64,000 nt of DNA from JAIBJN01 sp963825255 (GCA_963825255.1 CAWGSF010000009.1:682001-746000); one strand, 5' to 3'; shown: positions 33,556-42,958, counted from the first letter of the stretch. Notes: a model not told the origin generated them from the sequence alone. Translations and numbers: made by a program.

Positions 33556-36431
33556 TCAGTCCAGGAGCTCGGAGCGCGCCATGATCACCCGGTCGAAGGC
33601 GAGACCTTTGCTCCCTACGACCTCGGTCGTGCTCGGCTCACGCGGCCCCACGGCGCGGAAGAAGGTCACCGGCCCCTCGACGAGGTCGCCGTTCTCGTCG
33701 AAGCGGATGTCGCCGAGGATGCCGTCCTCGACCATCGTCCGGCGGAGCTCCGTGTTCACCGACGGGCGGGTGCCGTCGGAACGGGCGATCGCGTCGAGGA
33801 GGATCTCGACCGCCTGGGCGCCGTACGTCGCCATGTACCAGGGGGTCGGCCCCCCGTAGGTCGCCTCGAACTCTTCGAGGAATCGCTTCCCCGTCGGCGG
33901 GAGCTCGTCGTCGGGCAGGCCGTACAACGCGAGGTACATCCCCTTGGCGGCCGGCCCCGCGAGCCTGACCAGTCCCCCCGGGGGCATGAAGCCGTCGCCG
34001 GCGATGAGCGGCACGTCCGGGCCGAGGGCGTCCCGGAGATCACGGATCAAGGCCCCCTCGTTCTCTCGTAGAGTCCGAAGATGCGCGACAGCGTCCGGCC
34101 GCGAGCGGGCGATCCTCCGTGCGAGACCGTCGAAGTCTTGCGCCTCGTAGTTCCAGGGAGCGTCCCCGGCGACGCGGAGCCCGAGGCTTCGCGCGGCCTT
34201 CCGCGCGTCGGCCGGCATGCCGTCCCAGTCGTTGTCGCCGAGGAGGAAGACACGCTTCGCCCCCAGCTCCTTCGTGAGCTCCATCATCGCGACGGCCTGT
34301 AGATGGTTGGCAGCCGCGATCCGGACGTAGTTCCGCTCGCCGGACGGGTACAGGGCCTCGACCTCGCTGGGGGGCCAGCCGGTGTAGGGACGCGTGAGCC
34401 CGGTGAACGTGTTCGCCGGGGCTGATCATGGCCAAGGGACCCTTCGGGGCCTCGTTCGCGAACGGGAGCTGGAGGCAGGTGCAGTACGAGTTCCAGGCGC
34501 CGATCACGCCGATGACGTCGAGGTTGCGGGCGTAGGCCTTCGCGTTGAGCATGCACCGGTACTCGTCGGCCACCCCGCCCTGGGCGGTCGACGGGTCGCA
34601 GGACTGGTAGCCGACCGAGTAGCGCCCGGCCTCGAAGCCGCGGCGCTCGAGGGCGAACCTGATCCCCTCAACCATCGCGCGGGTGAAGTCGGCGCTCTCG
34701 CCGCGCAACGGGAGGTCGGAGACGAGCAGGACGTCCGGCTCGTCCTCGCCGCCGAAGAAGACGTCGCTGCACGACGAGGCCGGAAGGGCAGCGTCCGCGG
34801 AAGGCGATCCTGCCGTCGTCACCCACGTCGCGCCCTCGCCGACGGCGATGCCGCGCGGTGCGGTCATCCCGTCGACGACCTCGGCTGTGTTCGTGTCCGG
34901 ATCGATCCGGTAGACGCTGTCGGCGATCTCGTTCGTCGCCCAGACGGCCCGGTCGCCGTAGGCGATCCCGCCCACCCACTGGTCGAGCGGGATCGAGCGC
35001 TGGACGACGTCGTCCGGATCTGGGCCGGGTCGATTCTCGTGACGGTGCCGCCCTCGGGGTCGGTGACCCAGACTGCGCCCGCGCCGACCGCGAGCCCCGC
35101 AAGGCTCTCGGCGTCGACGTCGATCTTCCGTGCGACGGCGTTCGTCCTCGGATCGATCTCGGCGATCCGCTCTCCGCCGTCGACGACCCACACGCCGCCG
35201 CCGCCTGCTGCGATGTTCGCCGCCGCGACGCCGCGGATCCTGGCGACCACTCGATTCGTGCGCGGATCGATGCGAGAGACCGTGAGGTCCGGATTGATCG
35301 CCCAGACCCCGTCGCGCGTCACGGCGATGTGCTGGCGGCTGAAGCCGAAGCCGGGGACGAAACCCGGGGGCTTGCGAGGAAGGAGGTCGATCGTCTCGAC
35401 GACGGCTCTGGATTCGGGGTCGACACGGTGACGCTCCTCGGGAACTGGTCTGCGCCGAGATTGGCGACCCAGACGGCAGCCCGCGCCGACGGCGATGTCG
35501 GTCGGCGTCGAGCCGGTGCTGAACGTCTGCGGATCGCCCGGCTCGCTCGCGTCGACCCGCGAGACGGTCTGGTCGTTGGCGTCGATCACCCAGACGGCTC
35601 CCTCGCCAACGGCCACTGTCGAGGGAGCCGCCCCGAGGGGCACCGTGCCGAGGAGGTCGCCGGTCGCCGGGTCGAGCTGCCCGACGCCGCTGGCTGTGAT
35701 CGCCTCCGCCTCTGCGTCGTTGTCCGGCTCACGAGGACGCCAGCCACGACCGCGACGGCGACCAGAGCCGCCCCTACCGCGATGAGGACGACGCCGCGCC
35801 GGCGTCGTCGTGTGCGTCCCGCGAGCGCGTCCGGCACGGGCGGAAGCTCGATCTCGGGGACGACCTCGATCACGCGGACCTTCTTCTCCAGCCCCTTCAC
35901 GCGCACCGCGCGGCGCCGGTCGACGAAGCGGACTCCCTCGAGCGTGCGCGCGAGGCTCGTCACCGTCTCGCTGGCGAGGATCTGACCGGGCGTCGCGAGG
36001 CTGCAGAGCCGCGAGGCGAGGTTGAGGGCGCCGCCGCGGTAACCGCCCTCGACCGGCACCGCCTCGCCGGCGTCGAGGCCGACGCCGATCCCGAGCGGGA
36101 AGACGGGCTGACCGTCCACCCGCTCCCGGAAGCGGGTCTGGAAGTCGACGGCGGCTCGCAGCGCCTGTCGCGCCGAGCGGAAGACGCAGAGCGCCTCGTC
36201 GCCGCGAAGCTCGACCACCTCTCCGCCGGCGCTGACGACGGCCTCGCGGGCGAGCTCGGCGAACCCGCGGCGAGCTTGCCCGCTTCCTCGTCTCCGAACG
36301 CCTGCGTGAACGAGGTAGTAGCCGCGGACGTCGGCGATCAGGAACGTGCGGACGTCACCCTCGGGCTCGGCGGCCGAAGGTTCGGTCGCGCGCCGGTCGA
36401 CACGTCCGTGTCCATGCTCGTGCCGAAGCAT
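33556..36431 (-). CDS. Class III cyclase - transmembrane - beta-propeller - LIV-type substrate-binding fusion receptor, frame broken
   Basis: About 958 residues when breaks (near 36275, 35690, 35490-35420, 35025, 34410 and 34060) are corrected. Residues about 25-205 are a class III nucleotide cyclase domain: TFLIADVRGYYLVHA and GGEVVELRGDEALCVFRSA hold the two metal Asp, followed by PLGIGVGLDAGEAVPVEGGY and GGALNLASRLCSLATPGQI. An Arg-rich stretch and VVLIAVGAALVAVAVVAGVL (about 212-236) form one membrane span. Repeats such as GVWAINPDLTVSRIDPRTNR and GVWVVDGGERIAEIDPRTN make a propeller (about 240-545). The rest is a LIV-type periplasmic-binding domain (DVLLVSDLPLRGESADFTRA, VIGVIGAWNSYCTCLQLPF, RVFLLGDNDWDGMPADARK). 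Predicted role: ligand-gated cyclase with the sensor outside. It diverges from the regulator at 36859. Confidence 0.72.
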
Positions 36432-36470
36432 ACGATCCTGGCTCCCGGCGACCAAGACGCGCCGAGCGAG

Positions 36471-36504
36471 CCGAGCGCCTGCGCCCCCCGGCGCAGGCGC
36501 TCGG
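36471..36504. promoter_or_regulatory. Perfect 15-bp-stem hairpin upstream of the cyclase-receptor gene
   Basis: CCGAGCGCCTGCGCC (36471-36485) and GGCGCAGGCGCTCGG (36490-36504) are perfect complements with a CCCC loop. On the minus strand it lies 40-73 nt before the proposed ATG at 36431. A second small hairpin (CCCAGG-GCG-CCTGGG, 36525-36539) is next to it. It could be an attenuator or terminator in the leader; there is no T tract. Confidence 0.5.
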
Positions 36505-36655
36505 GGCCGCCTCGCCCGTCCTACCCCAGGGCGCCTGGGCGAGGTCCGTACGTCCCGTCCGGCGTGAGCCGGGTCGATCCCTCTAGCGCCCGTCGAAGTG
36601 CCCGGCGAGAGCCGAGCCGGGCCCCGCAAGGAACGCGGCAAGCGTGGTGAGGGTA

Positions 36656-36769
36656 ATGAGTACCTTCACCTTCACGGGCGATACCTCCTTCGAGTTCGCG
36701 GTGACCGGTCAGCGTCGCGAGCCTGGGCACGGGGCCGTCATCCCCGATTCGTATGTGAACTTCCGGTAG
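36656..36769 (+). CDS. Possible small ORF (37 aa)
   Basis: ATG 36656, with GTGAGGG 4-10 nt upstream, opens MSTFTFTGDTSFEFAVTGQR and ends AVIPDSYVNFR before TAG 36767-36769. Its third codon positions are strongly G/C, as in nearby genes, and the Thr/Phe alternation suggests a beta-rich peptide. It lies in the 427-bp gap between two divergent signalling genes. I have no homologue to offer; it may be a chance frame. The rest of this gap holds the hairpins at 36471-36539 and the direct repeats at 36821-36837, and I see nothing else. Confidence 0.25.
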   Translation: MSTFTFTGDTSFEFAVTGQRREPGHGAVIPDSYVNFR

Positions 36770-36820
36770 TCCCCAGGTGCTCACGACCCCGCCAGTACGC
36801 CGGACCGGGCTGAACGGGCG

Positions 36821-36837
36821 CTTAAGCCCGCCTTAAG
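36821..36837 (+). promoter_or_regulatory. Direct repeats resembling a SARP binding site
   Basis: CTTAAG occurs at 36821-36826 and 36832-36837, 11 bp apart, one helical turn. The second copy ends 6 bp before TAGGTT (36844-36849), a TANNNT -10. SARP-family activators typically bind 11-bp-spaced direct repeats just upstream of the -10. The adjacent gene encodes a SARP-type protein, so autoactivation is plausible. Confidence 0.5.
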
Positions 36838-36843
36838 GCGTGG

Positions 36844-36849
36844 TAGGTT
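36844..36849 (+). promoter_or_regulatory. -10 hexamer of the SARP/BTAD regulator gene
   Basis: TAGGTT fits TANNNT. It is 9 nt from the CTG at 36859, the first plausible in-frame start codon, so the transcript is probably leaderless or nearly so. Confidence 0.4.
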
Positions 36850-36858
36850 CGGCCCACC

Positions 36859-39800
36859 CTGTCGCCCGCCGCCTCGATCGACTTTCAGATCCTCGGGCCT
36901 CTCGAGGTGCGCGACGGCGAGCGGATCGTCGAGCTCGAGGGGGCGAAGGCGCGGGCGCTCCTCGTCCTCCTCCTCCTGCACGCGAACGAGGTCGTCCCCA
37001 GCGACCGCCTGATCGACGACCTCTGGAGCGGCTCGCCGCCGAGCACGGCTGCGAACGCTCTCCAGGTCTACGTCTCGCGCCTACGGAAGCTCCTCGGGCG
37101 CGAGGCCGTCGTCACCCGCGCGCCGGGCTACCAGCTCCGCGTCGAGCCCGATCGCGTGGATGCCCTGCGCTTCGCGCGGCTCGTCGAGGAGGCACGGGAG
37201 GCGCTCGCGGACGGGACGCCGGAGGCCGCGCTCGCCGGCCTCGAGGAGGCGTTGGCCCTCTGGCAGGGGGCGCCGCTCGCCGAGTTCGTCTACGAGGCGT
37301 TCGCGCAGGCGCCGATCAACCGGCTGGAGGAGCTCAGGCTGACCGCGCTCGAGGAGGGCTTCGAGGCTCGGCTCGCCCTGGGTCGGGGAGCCGACCTCGT
37401 CGCCGATCTCGAGGCGCTCGTCGCGGAGCATCCGCTTCGCGAGCGCCTCCGCGGCCAGCTGATGCTCGCGCTCTACCGTGCCGGGAGGCAGGCCGAGGCG
37501 CTCGAGCTCTACCAGGAGACGCGCCGCCTGCTCGTCGACGAGCTCGGAATCGAGCCGTCGCCGAACCTTCAGCGTCTCGAGACGGCCATCCTCCGGCAGG
37601 ATCCCGCCCTCGAGCCGGAGCTCGTCGACGAGGCGGCGCCTCCGCCCGCTGCTCCTCCGCCTCCGCGGGAGGCGCGGAAGACCGTCACCGTCCTCTTCCT
37701 CGAGGTGTCGTGCGACGGCGAGCACCTCGACCCCGAGGCTCGGGCCGCCCTCCTCGCGGAGGAGCTGGAGCGCGCGACCGCGACCTTCGCCGACCACGGC
37801 GGGGCGGTCACGGAGCTGCCCGCCGGCCGGCTGCTGGTCGTGTTCGGCGTCCCGGCGGTGCGCGAGGACGACTCGCTCAGGGCCGTCCGGGGTGCCGTGG
37901 ACGTCCGGGAGGCGGTCGAGGAGCGAAACGCCGAGCTCGCGAGGGACCGGGACGTGCGGCTCGCCATGCGCGCGGGTGCCGAGACCGGCGAGGTCGTGGC
38001 GGGGGCGTCGGTCACCGGCGAGGCGGTGGCCGCGGCCGCGCGCCTGCAGGAAGGCGCGGCCTCGGGGGAGATCCTCGTGGGCGAGGGCGCTCTCGAGCTC
38101 CTGCGGGACGTCGTCTCGGTCGAGCCCTCGGGGCAGGCATTCCGGCTGGTCTCGATCTCGGAGGCCGCGACGACGCCGATCGTGCGCCGCGAGCTTCCCC
38201 TCGTCGGACGGGATCGGGAGCTGGCCCGGCTCGAGCAGCTCTTCGAGCAGGTCGGCGGCGAGCGGAACCCGATGCTCGTCACGCTCCTCGGCCCCGCCGG
38301 CATCGGCAAGTCGCGGCTCGCGGCCGAGCTCGGGGCTCTCGTCGAGGGCCGGGCGAGGGTGCTCGGCGGCCGCTGTCTGCCGTACGGCAAGGGGATCACG
38401 TTCTGGCCGCTCGCCGAGGTCGTGCGTGCCGCGGCCGGGGCGACCTCGACCGACGCGATCGCCGCGACTCTCGGCGGGACTCCCGACGCGGCTCTCATCG
38501 CCCGTCGCGTGGCGGCCGCGGTCGGGAGCCCCGACGCGGAGTCGGCGAGCGACGAGACGTTCTGGGCGATCCGCAAGCTGCTCGAGTCGCTCGCGCGCGA
38601 GCGCCCCCTCCTCCTCGTGTTCGACGACCTCCAGTGGGCCGAGCCCACGCTCCTCGACCTCCTCGACTCGCTCGTCGACCTGACGAAGGACGCGCCCATC
38701 ATGGTGCTGTGCCTGGCGCGTCCCGAGCTCCTCGATGACCGCCCGGCCTGGGGAGGCGGCAAGGTGAACGCGGTGTCCATGCTCCTCGACGGTCTCTCCG
38801 ACGAGGACTCGGAGGCGCTCATCTCCCAGGTTCTCGGTGGGCGCGAGCTCGCGAGCTCGACGCGGGCGCGTGTCGCGGAAGCGGCGGACGGAAACCCGCT
38901 CTTCCTCGAGCAGATGCTCGCGATGCTCGCGGAGCACGATCTCTCCGAGGACGACCACGTCCTCCCGCCGACGATCCAGGCGCTCCTCGCCGCCCGGCTC
39001 GACCGGCTCGACCCGGACGAGCGCGCGCTGATCGAGCAGGCGTCGGTCATCGGCAAGGAGTTCACCGCGGAAGCGCTCGCGGCTCTCGCCGACCCCGACG
39101 TGGAGGGTGGGACGACGGCCGCACGGGCGCTCGACCGCCTCGTGCGCAGGGATCTCGTCCGCCCGGCGCAGTCGGATCGCGGCGAGATCTTCCGGTTCCG
39201 GCACAGCCTCATCCGCGAGACCGCCTACGGCGGGATCCCCAAGCGGGCCCGAGCCGTCCTCCACGAGCGCTTCGCCGCGTGGCTCGACGAGAAGGCCGAC
39301 CGCGGCCGGGCGAGCTCGAGGAGATCCTCGGGTACCACCTCGAGCAGGCGTACCTCTACCGGGCCGAGCTCGGGCTCGTGGACGACGAGGCGCGCGGGCT
39401 GGCCGAGCGTGCGGCCGGCCACCTGGCGACGGTCGGCGAGCGCGCCTACGACCGCGGGGACGGGCCCGCCGCGGCGAACCTCCTCTCACGCGCCGTCGCG
39501 CTGCTCGCTCCCGAGAGCCGCCCCAGGCTCGACCTCCTCGTCGACCTGGGCGAGGCGCTCCGCGAGAGCGGCGAGTTCAGGGAGGCGGAGGACGTGCTCG
39601 GGGAGGCGATCGAAGGCGCCTCGGCGCTTGGCGAGCCGTCGCTCGAGGCGCGTGCCTTCGTCGTCCGCCTGCGCCTCCAGATGCAGACGGAGGCGAACTT
39701 CGCCGCCCCCGAGCTCCTCGAGGCGACCGATCGAGCCATCGAGGTGCTCGAGCGGGCCGGCGACGAGCGCGGGCTCGCCAAGGCGTGGCCGGTCAGGGCC

Positions 39801-40679
39801 TGGTTCCCCTGGCTCCAGTGCGACGCGTCGGCGGCCGAGCAGGCGCTCCTGCGGGGGGCCGAGCACGCGCGGCGAGCGGGCGACGAGCGGGCCGAGGGTT
39901 ACAGCCTCAACCTCCTCCTCGGCTCCTGGCTCTTCGGCCCGGTGCCCGTTCCCGAGGCAGTCCGGCGCTCCGAGGAGATCCTCGACCTCCCGCCGCGCCA
40001 GCAGCGCGTGAAGGCGTCCGCGTACCGGGCGCTCGCCGGCCTGGCCGCGATGGAGGGGAGGTTCGACGAGGCGCGCGAGCTCCTCGAGCTCGACCGGGCG
40101 ATCATCGAGGACATGGGGCTCCGCGTGACCGCAGCGGTCGCCTCGGAGATCTGGGGCATCGTCGAGATGCTCGCCGGCGACCCGGCTGCGGCCGAGCGCA
40201 GGCTCCTCGAGGGCTACGAGATCCTCGAGGCGATGGGGGAGAAGAGCGGGCTCTCGACGCTCGCCGCCATGCTCGCCCACGCGGTCGACGCCCAGGGCCG
40301 TCACGACGAGGCGTATCGCTTCACCGAGGTCAGCGAGGAGTCCGCGCCCGAGGAGGACCGGTCGGCGAACGTCTACTGGCTCGCGGCGAGGGCGAAGCTC
40401 CTCGCCCGCAGGGGAGACCCGTCGGAAGGCGAGACCCTGGCGCGGAAGGCGCTCGGCCTCGCGGAGCCGACCGACTTCCTCAACATGCGCGGCCAGGTGC
40501 TGATGGATCTCGCCGAGGTCCTCCGCCTGGACGACCGTGCCGGTGACGCGGCCGAGGCGGTGGCCGAGGCCGTCGAGCTCTACGAGCTGAAGGGAAACCG
40601 CGTCGCGGCGGACGCGGCGCGCTCGGTGCAGACGGACCTCGCCCGGGCCGCTACGGGCGCGGCAGCTCGACGTCGCTGA
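36859..40679 (+). CDS. SARP/BTAD - degenerate cyclase - AAA ATPase - TPR transcriptional regulator, one frame break
   Basis: About 1273 residues. Order: OmpR-like DNA-binding domain (IDFQILGPLEVRDGERIVEL ... NALQVYVSRLRKLLG, to residue ~95), BTAD helical domain (to ~245; LYRAGRQAEALELYQETRRL), cyclase-like domain (~270-430), AAA/STAND ATPase (~435-700; Walker A LGPAGIGKSRLAAE, Walker B LLLVFDDLQWAEP), then TPR-like helices to the end. The cyclase-like part has lost both metal aspartates (LFLEVSCDGE where LFADxxG is usual, and PAGRLLVVFGVP without GD), so it is probably a non-catalytic sensor. No ATG/GTG precedes FQILGPLEV after an in-frame TAG, so CTG 36859 is proposed. The frame changes near 39310. 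Large SARPs activate secondary-metabolite or stress genes. The end overlaps the convergent gene at 40651. Confidence 0.82.
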
Positions 40680-41472
40680 CGTCGATCCCGAGCGAGGCCG
40701 CGAGGCGGATCCCGTCCTCGAGGTCCTCCTGGAGGCGCTGGACGTCGCGGTTGTGCATGGCGGGGCCGATCCAGGCGCGGGCCGGCGGGCGCCAGAGGGC
40801 GTGGTCGACGAAGATCGGGAGCATCCGGTTCCCGGCCGCGACGAGCCGCTGCTTCGTCTTCTTCGGCGCGCCGTCGAGGAGGACGCGCTCGTACGCCATG
40901 CCCGACGCGTGGTGGATGCCGTCGTCGATCGTCAGCCGGTTGCAGAGATCCTCGAGGACCGTTCCGCGCGACGAGCGCGCGATCAGCCGGAAGCGCGGGA
41001 TGATCAGGCGCTCGAAGAAGACCTGCATGAGGAAGACCTTCTCCTCGAGCGTGTCGAGCGCGAGGAACATCGCCGCCAGCTTGTCCAGGTAGGGGTCACG
41101 CTCCGCAGTGCCGCCGGCCATGTCCGCGAGCTTCAGCCACGCCTCTGTGTGGCGCGACTCGTCCTGCACCATCGTCGTGTAGTAGAGCTTGGCGTCGGGG
41201 TGGGGGGCGAGCTGGAAGAGCTGCGCGGCCATCTCGACGGCGAAGGCGTCGGCCTGAAGCTGCTGGGTAATGACCGACCGCCAGACGTCCAGCCGACGCG
41301 CGCGCTTCTCGGCCGACCCACGGCTTTCCGGGACCGGCGGCTGGTCGCTCCAGGGCAGATCGCCCGTCTTCCACTCGGCCCGCTTCGCGAGTTCGTAGTA
41401 GCGAAGGACACCGGCGAGGCGTTCGTCGCCCGTGCCCGCGACCGCTTCCTGCGCGACGGCCTCGCTGCTCAC
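40651..41472 (-). CDS. Ferritin-like/diiron (R2-like) protein
   Basis: An intact 273-residue, mainly helical protein. Candidate diiron ligands are Glu in ADAFAVEMAAQLFQ, the ExxH in VQDESRHTEAWLKLADMA, Glu in ALDTLEEKVFLMQVFFERLI, and His residues in IDDGIHHASGMAYERV. The pattern fits R2-like ribonucleotide-reductase-fold or AurF/CmlI-type diiron oxygenases, which hydroxylate, N-oxygenate or form cofactors. It is soluble. GTG 41472 is placed 8 nt after a minus-strand TAAGCT, again a leaderless arrangement. The 3' end overlaps the SARP gene by 29 bp. Confidence 0.7.
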   Translation of the reverse strand: MSSEAVAQEAVAGTGDERLAGVLRYYELAKRAEWKTGDLPWSDQPPVPESRGSAEKRARRLDVWRSVITQQLQADAFAVEMAAQLFQLAPHPDAKLYYTTMVQDESRHTEAWLKLADMAGGTAERDPYLDKLAAMFLALDTLEEKVFLMQVFFERLIIPRFRLIARSSRGTVLEDLCNRLTIDDGIHHASGMAYERVLLDGAPKKTKQRLVAAGNRMLPIFVDHALWRPPARAWIGPAMHNRDVQRLQEDLEDGIRLAASLGIDVSDVELPRP

Positions 41473-41480
41473 ACCTCCCT

Positions 41481-41486
41481 AGCTTA
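41481..41486 (-). promoter_or_regulatory. -10 hexamer of the diiron-protein gene, leaderless spacing
   Basis: On the minus strand TAAGCT fits TANNNT and is followed by 8 nt and GTG 41472. The sequence AGGGAGGT between them abuts the start codon, too close to work as a ribosome-binding site. Confidence 0.4.
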
Positions 41487-41571
41487 CAGCGGCGGGGCCG
41501 GCGCTCGGGCAGTCGTCGCGACGAGTTCAGTCTAGACTCGTCCCGCCCGTCCCACCGCCAGGAGGTGCCCA

Positions 41572-42402
41572 GTGGCCAGACCGCGGAAGACAACGAGGCG
41601 GAAGACAACGAGAAGGAAGCGAGCCGCGAAGCCGAAGCGGATCCTCAACTGCAAGCCGTCGCCGAAGACGGAGGAGGACTGGACCTTCCAGACGGCCCAG
41701 GAGGCAGACATGGTCGCTGCGGCCCCCGCCGTCCCGTCCTCGAAGGACCTGCGGGCGACCTGGTGGAAGGTCGGCGACCAGGGGACGACCGGATCCTGCG
41801 TCGGCTGGGCGACCGCCGACTCCCTGCTGCGCTGGCACTTCGTCAAGGCCGCGCGGATCAAACAGCTCGACAAGCTCTCGCCGCGCTTCATCTGGATGGC
41901 CTCGAAGGAGACGGACCAGTTCATCACGCGGCCGACGACCTTCATCGAGACCGAAGGGACCAGCCTCAAGTCCGCGCTCGACATCGCGCGCAAGTTCGGC
42001 GCCGTGCGGGACTCGACGCTCCCGTTCCTGTCCGGGAAGCTCTATCCGGGCCAGGCGACGACGTTCTACGCGGTCGCCGCCCAGCTCAAGATCGTCGCGT
42101 ACTTCAACCTGGGCACGAACCTGACCGACTGGCGGACGTGGCTGGCGACGAAGGGCCCGATCCTGACGCGTCTCGACGTCGACCGCACGTGGGACGACGC
42201 CGACACGACGGGCGGCAACCTCGACGAGTACCAGCCCGAGACGACACGCGGCGGGCATGCCGTGTCCCTCGTCGGCTACCGGCCCGGGCGGTTCATCGTC
42301 CGGAACAGCTGGGGGACGACCTGGGGTGACAGCGGCTTCGGCTACGCGTCGCTCGCGTACGCACAGGAGGCATTCACGGAGGCCTACGGCGTCCAGGTCT
42401 GA
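41572..42402 (+). CDS. Papain-like (C1 family) cysteine protease with a basic N-terminus
   Basis: An intact 276-residue protein from GTG 41572, with AGGAGG at 41560-41565. The catalytic Cys (about residue 76) is in GDQGTTGSCVGWATADSL, His (about 229) in TTRGGHAVSLVGYRPG and Asn (about 244) in FIVRNSWGTTWGDSGFGYAS, the classic C1A triad with the GxGF closing strand. The first 25 residues are extremely basic with a KTTRRKTTRRK repeat, and there is no signal peptide or pro-region resembling secreted papains. It may bind nucleic acid or polyanions, or be delivered by a non-Sec route. It is preceded by TAGACT (41533-41538), a possible -10. Bacterial C1A proteases are uncommon. Confidence 0.85.
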   Translation: MARPRKTTRRKTTRRKRAAKPKRILNCKPSPKTEEDWTFQTAQEADMVAAAPAVPSSKDLRATWWKVGDQGTTGSCVGWATADSLLRWHFVKAARIKQLDKLSPRFIWMASKETDQFITRPTTFIETEGTSLKSALDIARKFGAVRDSTLPFLSGKLYPGQATTFYAVAAQLKIVAYFNLGTNLTDWRTWLATKGPILTRLDVDRTWDDADTTGGNLDEYQPETTRGGHAVSLVGYRPGRFIVRNSWGTTWGDSGFGYASLAYAQEAFTEAYGVQV

Positions 42403-42413
42403 CCCGCGCCGCC

Positions 42414-42947
42414 GTGAGCGTCCTCTACCTGCTTCGCCACGCGAAGTCGAGCTGGGACGATTCCGGGCTCGAGGACCGGGACCGGCCTCTCGCCCCGAGA
42501 GGCCGGCGCGCCTCCGCGCTCATCGCCGAGCACGTTCGCGGCGATCACGTCGCGCCGGCGCTCGTCCTCTGCTCCTCGGCGCTGCGGACGCGCGAGACGC
42601 TCGCTGCGATCCTGCCCGCCCTCGAAGGAGAGGTGGAGATCCGGATCGAGGACGGCATCTACGGGGCCGGGGTCGACGCGCTGCTGGCCCGGCTCAACGA
42701 CGTGCCCGACTCGTTGCCGTCGGTGCTCCTCATCGGGCACAACCCCAGCATCCACGAGCTCGCGCTCACGCTCGCGGGCCGCGGGGACGGGCTCGACCGC
42801 CTGCGCGAGCGGTTCCCGACCGGGGCGCTGGCGACGCTCAGCATCCCCACGGGCGGCTGGTCGGGCCTGCGCCCGCGCGCCGCGGTGCTCGACGACTTCG
42901 TCGTGCCGCGCGAGCTCGAGGAGTCGGGGAGGCCCGACCCCGCATAG
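42414..42947 (+). CDS. sixA: SixA-like histidine phosphatase
   Basis: A 177-residue protein of the histidine phosphatase superfamily. The phospho-acceptor motif is LYLLRHAKSSWDD (His9, RHAKSSW), the second catalytic His is in VLLIGHNPSIHELAL, and LCSSALRTRETLAAI supplies a phosphate-binding Arg. SixA removes phosphate from phosphohistidine on HPt domains in E. coli; in actinobacteria the partner is unknown. GTG 42414 gives the standard N-terminus MSVLYLLRHAK. It begins 12 nt after the C1 protease stop and is followed by the CoA-transferase operon. Confidence 0.82.
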   Translation: MSVLYLLRHAKSSWDDSGLEDRDRPLAPRGRRASALIAEHVRGDHVAPALVLCSSALRTRETLAAILPALEGEVEIRIEDGIYGAGVDALLARLNDVPDSLPSVLLIGHNPSIHELALTLAGRGDGLDRLRERFPTGALATLSIPTGGWSGLRPRAAVLDDFVVPRELEESGRPDPA

Positions 42948-42950
42948 CAT
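42945..42950 (+). promoter_or_regulatory. -10 hexamer of the CoA-transferase operon, leaderless spacing
   Basis: TAGCAT, overlapping the sixA stop codon, fits TANNNT and is followed by 8 nt and GTG 42959. No ribosome-binding site precedes that GTG, so a leaderless transcript is likely. Confidence 0.4.
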
Positions 42951-42958
42951 CCGCTGGC

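Noticed and set aside
33556..36431. Splitting the receptor into a cyclase gene, a propeller gene and an ABC substrate-binding gene
   Set aside because: After correcting frame changes no stop codon or start signal separates the parts, and the binding domain has no signal peptide or lipobox of its own. The membrane span supplies the export signal.
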